DNA of 7,139 bases from Methanosarcina sp. (GTDB lineage Archaea > Halobacteriota > Methanosarcinia > Methanosarcinales > Methanosarcinaceae). Below the pieces are notes generated by a model that worked only from the letters and a program-made list of their open reading frames with translations, was not told the DNA's origin and ran no database searches. Both the position numbers and the translations under genes were made by a program. Positions 1-5,799 of the stretch are shown piece after piece. The DNA lies in the NCBI GenBank assembly GCA_013330315.1, contig DUIO01000064.1, positions 2,343 to 9,481 of the forward strand. The letters run 5' to 3'. Every line of letters begins with the position of its first letter. Position 1 is the stretch's first letter.

Positions 1-194
1 CCCAGATTCAAAACTTCAAACTTCATGTTCTAATATTTTCATGTACTCAGTGCCATGAAACTGGATTAAAATTGGTTTTCAGGTGCCGGGGCTCTCACTG
101 ATCTCGAGCGAAGCGGACTACTTTTTCCCGGAATTCCAAAAAGAGTCTATTTTTTGGTCCATATATAGGGATTTTTCTCCTGTTTTTTCATCTA
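1..194. other. Upstream non-coding region, nothing convincing
   Basis: No gene is supported here. One + strand frame is open from the window edge to a TGA at 99-101 and contains CTQCHETG, but it is only about 32 codons, has no visible start and matches nothing I recognise. It could be the tail of a gene outside the window or chance. A weak AT-rich inverted repeat (CCAAAAA at 136-142, TTTTTGG at 151-157) is followed by T-rich runs at 171-187 that could end transcription entering from the left. A TATA-like CCATATATAGG lies at 159-169 and could be a secondary promoter. Confidence 0.4.
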
Positions 195-246
195 ATGTGG
201 ATTTTTTGCCACATGATATATATATCATGTGAACATTTTTCCACAT
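195..246 (+). promoter_or_regulatory. Symmetric operator: two 20-bp inverted-repeat sites flanking the TATA box
   Basis: Four ATGTG(G)/CCACAT half-sites alternate in orientation at 195-200, 209-214, 227-232 and 241-246. They form two 20-bp inverted repeats, 195-214 and 227-246. I count 16 of 20 identical positions between these, at a 32-bp period (about three helical turns). Between them lies GATATATATATC, so 210-231 is also a perfect 22-bp palindrome. One site lies where BRE/TFB would bind and the other covers the expected transcription start and reaches to within 2 nt of the ATG at 248. This is ideal for repression by a dimer. The obvious candidate is the winged-helix protein encoded immediately downstream (autoregulation), which is inference. 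Confidence 0.75.
215..226 (+). promoter_or_regulatory. TATA box of the regulator/nucleotidyltransferase operon
   Basis: GATATATATATC is centred about 28 nt before the ATG at 248. In archaea transcription starts about 25 nt after the TATA box, so the mRNA would start within a few nt of the ATG and be leaderless or nearly so. That fits the lack of a purine-rich ribosome binding site before this ATG. The box is enclosed by the two operator repeats. Confidence 0.65.
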
Positions 247-247
247 A

Positions 248-1162
248 ATGCTGAGTTCCAGGGAAATTGCCATATTTAAGTACCTTAATGAACCTATGAA
301 TATATCGGATCTTGCAGAACTTTTAAGCCTGCATTACTCTACAGTATCGAAGGCCGTAAGTTCCCTGGAAAGTGAAGGCTTTGTGCTTAAAGAAAAAAAA
401 GGAAAACATGTGTATATCAGGCGCTCGGATTCCTTGCATTCGAAGTCTCTGGAAGATATTTTAAAAGAATTTCCCAGGCTCCCATTGGGTGAGCTTTTCA
501 CTCCTTCTCCTCTGCATGTTTTTTCCGTACTGAAATCGCCGCGCAGTATTACTGAGGTCTCTGAAATAACTGGTCTTGACAGGTCTACGGTATCTGCGGC
601 AATATCAAGGTTTGCAAATTACGGAATCGTGATAAAAGAAAACGGCAGGTTCCTCCTGAGCAGCCGTCATGCCCTTTTTGAGGACTTTGTTGACAATTAT
701 TTTAAATTTAGGGCAAACGCGAACCTGAGGGCTATTTCCCAAAATGGGATGTTGATCTGGCAAAGAGGCCCGGAATTTCTGTTCAAAGCGGAAAACCTGA
801 ACACTGGCCTCGAAATGGATTTGAAAAATAAAATTCACCCGACAGCTATCAGTGTTTTTCCCGATTACGGTCTTGATGTGATAACCGATATTAACTATTA
901 CTTCTTCAGCAAAAGATCACCATCTGAAGAAGGATTCTTTATCCATACAATTTTAATCGACCCCTATAGCCCTATTTACAATTCATATGCTCTTGCGCTT
1001 GTTTCCAGGCTTGGATCAAATAATTTTTTAAAGTATGCCGTTTATTACGATATTGAAGCTCACGTAAAAACCCTTCTTGAGTATCTCGATAAAAAAGAGA
1101 AAAGCAGTAACTTTGTGCTTCCCTGGAATGAGTATCAGGAACTGATTAAAAGTCTTGCGTAA
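248..1162 (+). CDS. Tandem winged-helix transcriptional regulator, possible antitoxin
   Basis: This 304-residue cytoplasmic protein has two MarR-like winged helix-turn-helix modules. The first is at about residues 3-55, with HYSTVSKAVSSLESEGFV as recognition helix plus wing. The second is at about 87-138, with DRSTVSAAISRFANYGIVIK. A linker separates them, and a C-terminal alpha/beta domain follows at about 165-300, with no family I can name. No catalytic motif or membrane segment is seen. The ATG at 248 is chosen because homology to a winged helix begins at once and the TATA box is about 28 nt upstream. It overlaps the nucleotidyltransferase gene by 8 nt, so translation is probably coupled. 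The pair resembles the AbiEi (winged-helix antitoxin/repressor) and AbiEii arrangement, but a plain transcription factor is equally possible. Its likely target is the palindromic operator at its own promoter. The C-terminal domain resembles that of the convergent gene at 2006-2908. Confidence 0.85.
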   Translation: MLSSREIAIFKYLNEPMNISDLAELLSLHYSTVSKAVSSLESEGFVLKEKKGKHVYIRRSDSLHSKSLEDILKEFPRLPLGELFTPSPLHVFSVLKSPRSITEVSEITGLDRSTVSAAISRFANYGIVIKENGRFLLSSRHALFEDFVDNYFKFRANANLRAISQNGMLIWQRGPEFLFKAENLNTGLEMDLKNKIHPTAISVFPDYGLDVITDINYYFFSKRSPSEEGFFIHTILIDPYSPIYNSYALALVSRLGSNNFLKYAVYYDIEAHVKTLLEYLDKKEKSSNFVLPWNEYQELIKSLA

Positions 1163-1967
1163 ACATGGCAACCTTCAAAAAACCTATCTGGAAACCGAGT
1201 TTAAGAAACTCAATGACAGACTCCCTGAACATGTTGACCTGTATCTTATAGGCGGCGGAGCTATGAGCTTCCAGAACCTTAAGGTGGCTACAATAGATAT
1301 CGACGTTGTCCTGAAGTCTAAAAGAGAACTTGAACTCATAAAAAACGCTCTTTTATCCCTGGGCTATTTTGTCCCATGTATCCGGGGAGCCTATGCCAAA
1401 ATGAACACAAGTGCCATACTTCAAAATTCCGATGGCTTCAGATGGGATCTCTTTGTTAAGGTAGTCTGCAACAGCCTGCAGCTTTCCGAATTCATGGCGA
1501 AACGTTCCATTGAGCTGTTTACACTGAAAAACGTTTCAGTATACATGCTGGCCCCGGAAGATATCTTCGTTTTCAAAAGTGTGACCTCAAGAGACCGGGA
1601 TCGTGAAGATATGTACACTCTTTTTACCCGGGGTCTGAACTTTGGCATCGTCCGGGACGAGATTATCTGGCAAAATGAGCACGACCAAAGTTTTGCCTGG
1701 ATAGCTTTTTTCTTTGACGGGCTTGAGGAGTTTGTGGACAGGTATAAGTCCTCCCATTCTGTCGTCGATGAGCTGCATGATCTTGCTTATCAGGATATGC
1801 TGGCTCAGATGCTTACTGAAAGACTGAAGGGTGGACTTAAGACTTTTGATGACTTAAGCCAGGATATGGATTCGAGGGATGTTAAAAAAATACTTAAAGT
1901 ACTTGTGAAAAAAGGATTTGTTAAACAGATTGCTGAAAGCCAATTTTCATTGAATGACTTACCTTGA
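1155..1967 (+). CDS. Nucleotidyltransferase (DUF6036/AbiEii-like) with C-terminal winged helix
   Basis: The 270-residue protein has the minimal nucleotidyltransferase signature. IGGGAMSFQ at 32-40 supplies the glycine pair, TIDIDVVL at 46-53 gives the metal-binding D48 and D50, and RWDLF at 96-100 gives a plausible third aspartate, D98. APEDIFVFKSVTSRDRDRED at 133-152 matches the late conserved segment of DUF6036/AbiEii-type proteins. The last ~60 residues (about 212-268) look like a winged helix. Catalytic residues appear intact, so an active NMP-transferring enzyme acting on RNA or protein is plausible; the substrate is unknown. The start is TTG at 1155, since the frame is closed upstream at 1143-1145 and the first in-frame ATG falls inside the catalytic motif. 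It overlaps the preceding regulator gene by 8 nt, arguing for one operon and joint function, probably toxin/antitoxin-like. A role in metabolism or antibiotic modification is less likely given the neighbour. Confidence 0.8.
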   Translation: MRKHGNLQKTYLETEFKKLNDRLPEHVDLYLIGGGAMSFQNLKVATIDIDVVLKSKRELELIKNALLSLGYFVPCIRGAYAKMNTSAILQNSDGFRWDLFVKVVCNSLQLSEFMAKRSIELFTLKNVSVYMLAPEDIFVFKSVTSRDRDREDMYTLFTRGLNFGIVRDEIIWQNEHDQSFAWIAFFFDGLEEFVDRYKSSHSVVDELHDLAYQDMLAQMLTERLKGGLKTFDDLSQDMDSRDVKKILKVLVKKGFVKQIAESQFSLNDLP

Positions 1968-2091
1968 TGTGTACCAGATGAATTCCCTTAGCAGTGTTGA
2001 GACTTTTATCTCGCAGGTCGGTGACAAGAAATCTCAATGCCATAAATCGCCGCCTTTTCTTTTATTTCTTCAAAAGAAGGATACCCTTTGA
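1954..2091 (+). CDS. Short ORF coupled to the nucleotidyltransferase gene, possibly a truncated third gene
   Basis: An ATG at 1954 lies just before the nucleotidyltransferase stop (1965-1967) and opens a 45-codon frame beginning MTYLDVYQMNSLSSVETFI. The first ~25 residues look like a normal protein start. From 2006 on the frame runs antisense to the 3' end of the convergent regulator gene, and its residues there (rich in P, K, F and L) look like shadow coding. It may be the 5' stub of a third operon gene cut off when the convergent gene was joined here, or a chance ORF. I do not recognise a family. Confidence 0.25.
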   Translation: MTYLDVYQMNSLSSVETFISQVGDKKSQCHKSPPFLLFLQKKDTL

Positions 2092-2908
2092 TCTTTTCTC
2101 CCTGCAGGACGAGTTTCAGATTATCAACAATATCGTGTTTTACTTCCTTTAATTCTTCCTCAAACTTACAGTAGAATAGCGCAAGGAATATGAGATGCCT
2201 GACAGAAGGATCTTTTCCTGCAACAAAAAGCGCATGCCGAAAAATATCTTTTTTTGTAAGTTCTTTTTCCGGCTCTTTCTCCGAATAGTAATAATAGGTT
2301 GTTGGTAAAAGGAGCTTGATCCCTTCCTTTTCAAAAACTGAGAACCCGGTCTTTTCCCCAAAATCCCCACCGTATTTATTGGAATAGACAACCTCATCCC
2401 TGTCCCTGTAGTATATTACCGAGTTATAGGGCACTCGAGGGTCAAGCAGTCTTTCAATATCTCTTATTTCCTTCAGCAGGTCAGCCACATCCTCCCAGAG
2501 CTTTTCGTTGAGCACATACAGATCCCCGTTCTTTTTTACCAGGCTTATTTTCAGGGTTTTTTTCAATAAGGCATAAACTGTGCTTTTTTTTACATCTGCG
2601 TCTTCGGTGATTTCATCCACGCTTTTTTCTTCGAGAAGAGAGATGAGTATCGGGATGCCGGAATCTGCCAGTAGAGGAATCAATTTAGGGTAAGAATCGA
2701 GAATTTGAGTAAGCCTAACCATCAATGTACTTTTTTTCGGGACGATTTCTCCTGCCGAGAGGGAGGCAAGGCCTTTTTCTTTAAGCTTTAGTACGATCCT
2801 GTAGACGTGCTTTTCACTTTTATTGAGAGCTTCGGCTACTGTACTTATTGAGGTATTGCCTTTTGCGAGTTCTGCGATTATTTGAAGTTCGGTTCTGGAG
2901 AAATTCAT
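2006..2908 (-). CDS. Tandem winged-helix transcriptional regulator, paralogue of the first gene
   Basis: The protein has 300 residues counted from the ATG at 2908. A TTG at 2917 would add three residues, but it lies upstream of the expected transcription start, so ATG is preferred. It has two winged-helix modules. The first is at about 3-52 (NKSEKHVYRIVLKLKEKGLA), the second at about 85-135 (DVKKSTVYALLKKTLKISLV). A C-terminal alpha/beta domain follows at about 165-295. That domain shows an FSVF...G...YYYYS...F.H.L pattern matching ISVF...G...YYFFS...F.H.I in the 248-1162 protein. The two therefore seem to be distant paralogues with the same architecture. No nucleotidyltransferase gene follows this one, because it converges on the first operon with a 38-nt gap between stops. 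It is probably a DNA-binding regulator. Its target is unknown and it may act alone or on the neighbouring system. Confidence 0.8.
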   Translation of the reverse strand: MNFSRTELQIIAELAKGNTSISTVAEALNKSEKHVYRIVLKLKEKGLASLSAGEIVPKKSTLMVRLTQILDSYPKLIPLLADSGIPILISLLEEKSVDEITEDADVKKSTVYALLKKTLKISLVKKNGDLYVLNEKLWEDVADLLKEIRDIERLLDPRVPYNSVIYYRDRDEVVYSNKYGGDFGEKTGFSVFEKEGIKLLLPTTYYYYSEKEPEKELTKKDIFRHALFVAGKDPSVRHLIFLALFYCKFEEELKEVKHDIVDNLKLVLQGEKIKGYPSFEEIKEKAAIYGIEISCHRPAR

Positions 2909-2930
2909 TAATTCCAATAATATGCGAATA

Positions 2931-2946
2931 AAATATAAAATTTCGC
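2931..2946 (-). promoter_or_regulatory. BRE/TATA promoter of the second winged-helix gene
   Basis: Read on the minus strand this is GCGAAATTTTATATTT: a CGAAA BRE-like stretch followed by a TATA box centred at about 2936. That is about 28 nt before the ATG at 2908, so the transcript should be leaderless or nearly so, and the TTG at 2917 would not be on the mRNA. No copy of the CCACAT operator seen at 195-246 is present here. Confidence 0.6.
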
Positions 2947-3050
2947 TTTTTAGTGGAAAAATGATGCTTGATGATTTGGTATTAATTTAAAAAATCAGTT
3001 TAAGGGAAAGTTTCTATGGGGCTAAAACCAGAAATTTGACTAGTTTAATT

Positions 3051-3206
3051 TCAGGAGATCTTTTGCACAAGATATTGTCTCGCCAGTGGTAAGACTTTTG
3101 CATCTAAAGAGCGACAAAGGCTCTCAATTTTTTGCTGACAGTTTCTACTACGTTTCAGGCAAAAAGAGGATAGATTAGCAAGCTGCTGCGCAATTTCATG
3201 TTTCTT
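3051..3206 (-). pseudogene. Remnant of a type I restriction specificity subunit 3' end (HsdS-like)
   Basis: A minus-strand frame of 51 codons runs from just after a TAA (3207-3209) to a TGA at 3051, with no start codon. It begins KKHEIAQQLANLSSF and continues with CQQKIESL. This recalls the C-terminal coiled coil of HsdS proteins, where an EQxEI...L..L segment is followed by a YQQKL..L-like helix. A sister frame near the end reads ILCKRSPEIKL, reminiscent of the usual ILQKAFSGEL ending, which suggests a further frameshift. The call rests on remembered family patterns, not a search. It abuts the broken DUF1016 gene in the same orientation, a gene type often found beside type I restriction genes. 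Confidence 0.4.
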
Positions 3207-3214
3207 TTACAGCA

Positions 3215-3632
3215 GATGAGTGACCTGAAGTGTGTCCAGCTCAATTGTCTCCGCACTGCGGAGACAATTTGTTCATCAGGAAACGCATCAACGAAGCGGA
3301 TCATGTGGCGTAGATTTTTTCTGAAAATCCATTGCCATATTCAGTTATCAATTCTCGCCGCAGCGAGGCGACAATTTTCTGCCCATACTCTGCCCTTTCA
3401 CCTTTGAGAATCTATCATTAATGCGTTTGTCTATATTCCAGTAGAGCATTGTCATTCCGGCGTTAACAGCAGTAGCCACAACAGAGCGTGTCTCTTCAAT
3501 CATGTGGCAAATATCTGCCAGAAGTAGAGAATTATTTGAAGCTGGTCCGGTTTCCTGTTTGTCCGTACGACTCATTATGTGTTTCTCTATACAGTTTTCC
3601 CGGCAATTTACTATCTTTTTTCCCCTATTCAT
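3215..3632 (-). pseudogene. Broken DUF1016/YhcG-type PD-(D/E)XK nuclease gene
   Basis: The first minus-strand frame (ATG at 3632, or more typically at 3575, MSRTDKQ) gives LLLADICHMIEETRSVVATA and TMLYWNIDKRIND, the start of the DUF1016 N-terminal domain. One base is missing near 3414, after which the next frame reads EILKGERAEYGQKIVAS and ELITEYGNGFSEK. A second base is missing in the T-run at 3315-3320. The third frame then reads NLRHMIRFVDAFPDEQIVSA and RRQLSWTHFRSLI. All three pieces are collinear with the family. Homology stops at about 3215, so the rest of the N-terminal domain and the whole C-terminal nuclease domain are gone. The GKRI motif also reads DKRI. A possible ribosome binding site (AAGGA) precedes the 3632 ATG. 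The gene is not functional unless frameshifting is programmed, which the truncation makes unlikely. Confidence 0.8.
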
Positions 3633-4047
3633 AATTTCCTTCTTTAGAAAAATGAAACATTGTTGGTGTCATAATGAGGGTTCAATGAGTATTTCGATAA
3701 GCTTAGAATTTGCCAGAACCTTGAATACTGAAAGTAAAGGTTTTAATGTTTATGCTTATGCATTTCTATAGAAAGGTCATCTCCCCCCTACCGGTGAGAG
3801 CTTGGAGTCCCATATAATGGAAGAATAAAAGGAGTTTTGTAAAGGATCAATAAAGTAATTTAAGGCTCCAAGGGAAAAGAATTTAAAAGAGTTTAAATCC
3901 GTTTTCGAATGATTTCTGCGCCGCACCCAGGATATTGAAGGCATGAAGTGACCAATAAAGGAGGTAACTAATTTTCGCAATCCGGCTTTAACTTTTTGAT
4001 GCTCTGAATTTTTTGCTAATATATTCCGGTTCGGATTATCTTAACAA
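3633..4047. other. 415-bp intergenic region without a supported gene
   Basis: Open frames exist on both strands, for example a minus-strand frame from 3980 to 3777 that starts only with TTG. None has a recognisable domain, good codon texture or a promoter. A strong Shine-Dalgarno-like AAAGGAGGT at about 3957-3965 (+) is not followed by a start codon at a useful distance. A weak 7-bp inverted repeat (CTTGGAG at 3801-3807, CTCCAAG at 3866-3872) is the only structure noticed. The region may hold decayed sequence belonging to the same degraded locus as the neighbouring pseudogene. Confidence 0.4.
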
Positions 4048-5532
4048 TTACTCTACTTTTGGCTTCAATTCTTCTTTTTTCAGTTCTTCTTTTTCCAGTT
4101 CTTCTCTTGCTTTTTCTTTTAGTCTTCTGATTTTCTCTTCAGGGCAGGTACATACTATCTGGCGGGCTTTTTCAATGTCAATTTTCTCGTGTTTTGCCAG
4201 TTCTTCGGCTTCTTTTTCGCAGTCGTATAGTTTGTTGTAAACCTCGTGAGGGTCACAATTTTTAAGGTCTTCAAGGGTCTTTATGCTGGCGAAGTAGTAA
4301 AGCATGAATGCAAGGTCTTTTTCCATTTGGAGTTTTACGACAAATTCCGATTTGCCGATATTCATGTAGGTCTGTGCCCTGTCTATATACATTTTAATCT
4401 GGCGCTCCGAATAGCTGCCAAGTCTTTGTTTATGTTCTTTGAGTAAGAAACTCATCTCTTCCCCAAGGTTTCGGGTGTCGAAATTCAGTTTTTTGAGGAG
4501 ATCTTTGGGATCGCAGGTTGCAAGTTCTTCAATCGTCCTGATTTTTGCACTGTACAGGGCATACGCCAGGTCTTCGTCAAACTTCATCTTTTTGACAAAC
4601 TCAGACTCTTTGACTTCGTGTTCGGTCCTGGCGCCAAATTCGTCCCTTTTACCTCCGGGAAGAAGTTTTTGGACCCATGAATAAACCCATTCTTCTATTG
4701 TTTTTGTGAATATTCCAGCAAAAAAAGAAAACACGAACACGAAATAATCGTTTATCTCGCTCATTTCCTCTATATTTTGAAGATGATTGAAGAGATAAAA
4801 GCCTATAATCGCTATAAAAGGTGCAATGTTGATTCTTCTTAAATATGACCAGGCAATGCTGATCTTTTTGTATTCCGGGATAAGCTGGCTAAAGATTTTT
4901 TCAATGCTTAAAAAAAGGTAGGAGAGGATACCAATAGACGCTGCAGCTATGATGTAGACTGGAAATTCCAGTTCCTCTATCCCATAAAATGCAACATATG
5001 TAATATTATTTAAGTTTAAATATAAGAGTATGAAAGGCCACATAAGGCCTGTAAGAATAACCAGAAAATTCCTTACTATGTCATGAAGATTTTCTATCAG
5101 GTCACTTTCGTCTCCCTTCCTCTGCATAAAAAAGACTTCATATAGAATAGCGATAACCGTTGCAGCAATTACAATGAAACTCAGCGGAAGGATAAAGTAA
5201 TGAATAATTTCTCTTACAGGATAAAAAAATGATAAAAGCAAAGCTAAGAACCCTATAACCACAAAAACAACAAAACACAGGTTCATTTTGTCAAAAAACC
5301 GGGACATCCAGCTTAAAAAAAGAAGGTTTCCATAAAAGATTGGTAATAAAAGAATCCATTGAAACTTTTGTATATTTTCTGCTGCGGGGCTCGCTGCATT
5401 ATTTACTGTACCGTCTATTGTGCCGCTTAAATCCGTATCTATTCCATTTTCCTGTGCATAGCCCCCATAGACCAGCAGATACAAAATTAAAATTAGAAAT
5501 AGGAGTTTAAAAGCTCCCTTCAGCCTCCCCAT
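4048..5532 (-). CDS. Multi-pass membrane protein with duplicated helical (HhH-like) module
   Basis: The protein has 494 residues counted from the ATG at 5532; a TTG six bases upstream is less likely. Residues 5-26 form a hydrophobic signal peptide or anchor ending near GGYA. A short polar, probably extracytoplasmic stretch (27-55) follows, then about six or seven hydrophobic segments between 57 and 280. The cytoplasmic tail carries a repeat. SEFVKKMKFDEDLAYALY at about 310-327 and SEFVVKLQMEKDLAFMLY at about 395-412 each continue into IxTLEDL..CDP..-type helices that resemble helix-hairpin-helix/DUF4332-like modules. The C-terminus (about 465-494) is a charged, K/E-rich tail with a KEEL repeat. 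No enzyme motif is visible and I do not recognise the membrane domain. HhH-like modules usually bind nucleic acid or protein, so it could be a membrane-anchored scaffold; this is inference. It is monocistronic, with its own promoter. Confidence 0.75.
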   Translation of the reverse strand: MGRLKGAFKLLFLILILYLLVYGGYAQENGIDTDLSGTIDGTVNNAASPAAENIQKFQWILLLPIFYGNLLFLSWMSRFFDKMNLCFVVFVVIGFLALLLSFFYPVREIIHYFILPLSFIVIAATVIAILYEVFFMQRKGDESDLIENLHDIVRNFLVILTGLMWPFILLYLNLNNITYVAFYGIEELEFPVYIIAAASIGILSYLFLSIEKIFSQLIPEYKKISIAWSYLRRINIAPFIAIIGFYLFNHLQNIEEMSEINDYFVFVFSFFAGIFTKTIEEWVYSWVQKLLPGGKRDEFGARTEHEVKESEFVKKMKFDEDLAYALYSAKIRTIEELATCDPKDLLKKLNFDTRNLGEEMSFLLKEHKQRLGSYSERQIKMYIDRAQTYMNIGKSEFVVKLQMEKDLAFMLYYFASIKTLEDLKNCDPHEVYNKLYDCEKEAEELAKHEKIDIEKARQIVCTCPEEKIRRLKEKAREELEKEELKKEELKPKVE

Positions 5533-5553
5533 AGACAATTATTTGTTTATCTA

Positions 5554-5579
5554 ATTATATATACTTGATTATATATATT
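5554..5579 (-). promoter_or_regulatory. Double TATA promoter region of the membrane protein gene
   Basis: On the minus strand two TATA-like stretches occur in tandem: AATATATATAA (5569-5579) and GTATATATAAT (5554-5564), separated by CAA-rich bases. The nearer is centred about 27 nt before the ATG at 5532 and predicts a leaderless mRNA. The farther predicts a leader of about 17 nt. Which is used cannot be told from sequence, and extreme AT content makes chance matches likely. Confidence 0.45.
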
Positions 5580-5647
5580 GAAAATAATATAATATTATAG
5601 TTATTTCTTATTAAAATTACTTTTCCAGAGTGTTTTTTCTTTCCTGG

Positions 5648-5746
5648 TATATTCTTTCGTAATATTTTCTGTTGTAACATTTCTTTTGTAACTCTTTTTT
5701 CATAACTCTTTTTTCATAATATTTCATTTCATAACTCTTTATTTCG
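5648..5746. repeat. Degenerate T-rich tandem repeat, 14-15 bp units
   Basis: Successive units starting at 5660, 5675, 5689, 5703, 5717 and 5732 follow a TAANNNTTTNTTTC-like pattern. The copies at 5689-5702 and 5703-5716 are identical (TAACTCTTTTTTCA), and a further partial unit precedes at 5648-5659. The array lies between the radical SAM gene stop (5800) and the membrane protein promoter, more than 100 bp upstream of that gene's start. It could be a slippage product, a source of T-rich + strand transcription stops, or an upstream binding array. Nothing proves a function. Confidence 0.6.
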
Positions 5747-5799
5747 CAATTTTTCAAAAGCGTTCCAGCCCGTCCTGATTAAACATTAGATTAGTAAAA

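Noticed and set aside
3243..3269. 27-bp perfect inverted repeat around a central C (arms AATTGTCTCCGCA/TGCGGAGACAATT), which looks like a terminator or operator
   Set aside because: It lies inside the DUF1016 pseudogene and is fully explained by codons of the conserved QIVSAVRRQL segment; no T-run follows and no gene boundary is near.
3303..3507. ATGTGG words at 3303-3308 and 3502-3507, and CCACAT at 5038-5043, as further operator half-sites
   Set aside because: They are single half-sites inside coding or former coding DNA, unpaired and away from promoters, as expected by chance for a 6-bp word.
3502..3771. 89-codon plus-strand ORF
   Set aside because: Its first part is antisense to the DUF1016 remnant and the remainder has no family features; treated as a shadow frame.
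3777..3980. 67-codon minus-strand ORF with possible hypothetical protein
   Set aside because: It starts only with TTG, has no recognisable domain, and other frames in the same stretch look equally plausible, so there is no evidence for coding.
3957..3980. Strong Shine-Dalgarno-like AAAGGAGGT on the + strand
   Set aside because: No start codon lies 5-12 nt downstream and no sizeable + frame follows, so it does not define a gene.
4013..4240. Serine/phenylalanine-rich + strand ORF
   Set aside because: It is the antisense of the K/E-rich C-terminal tail of the membrane protein gene, which explains its biased composition.
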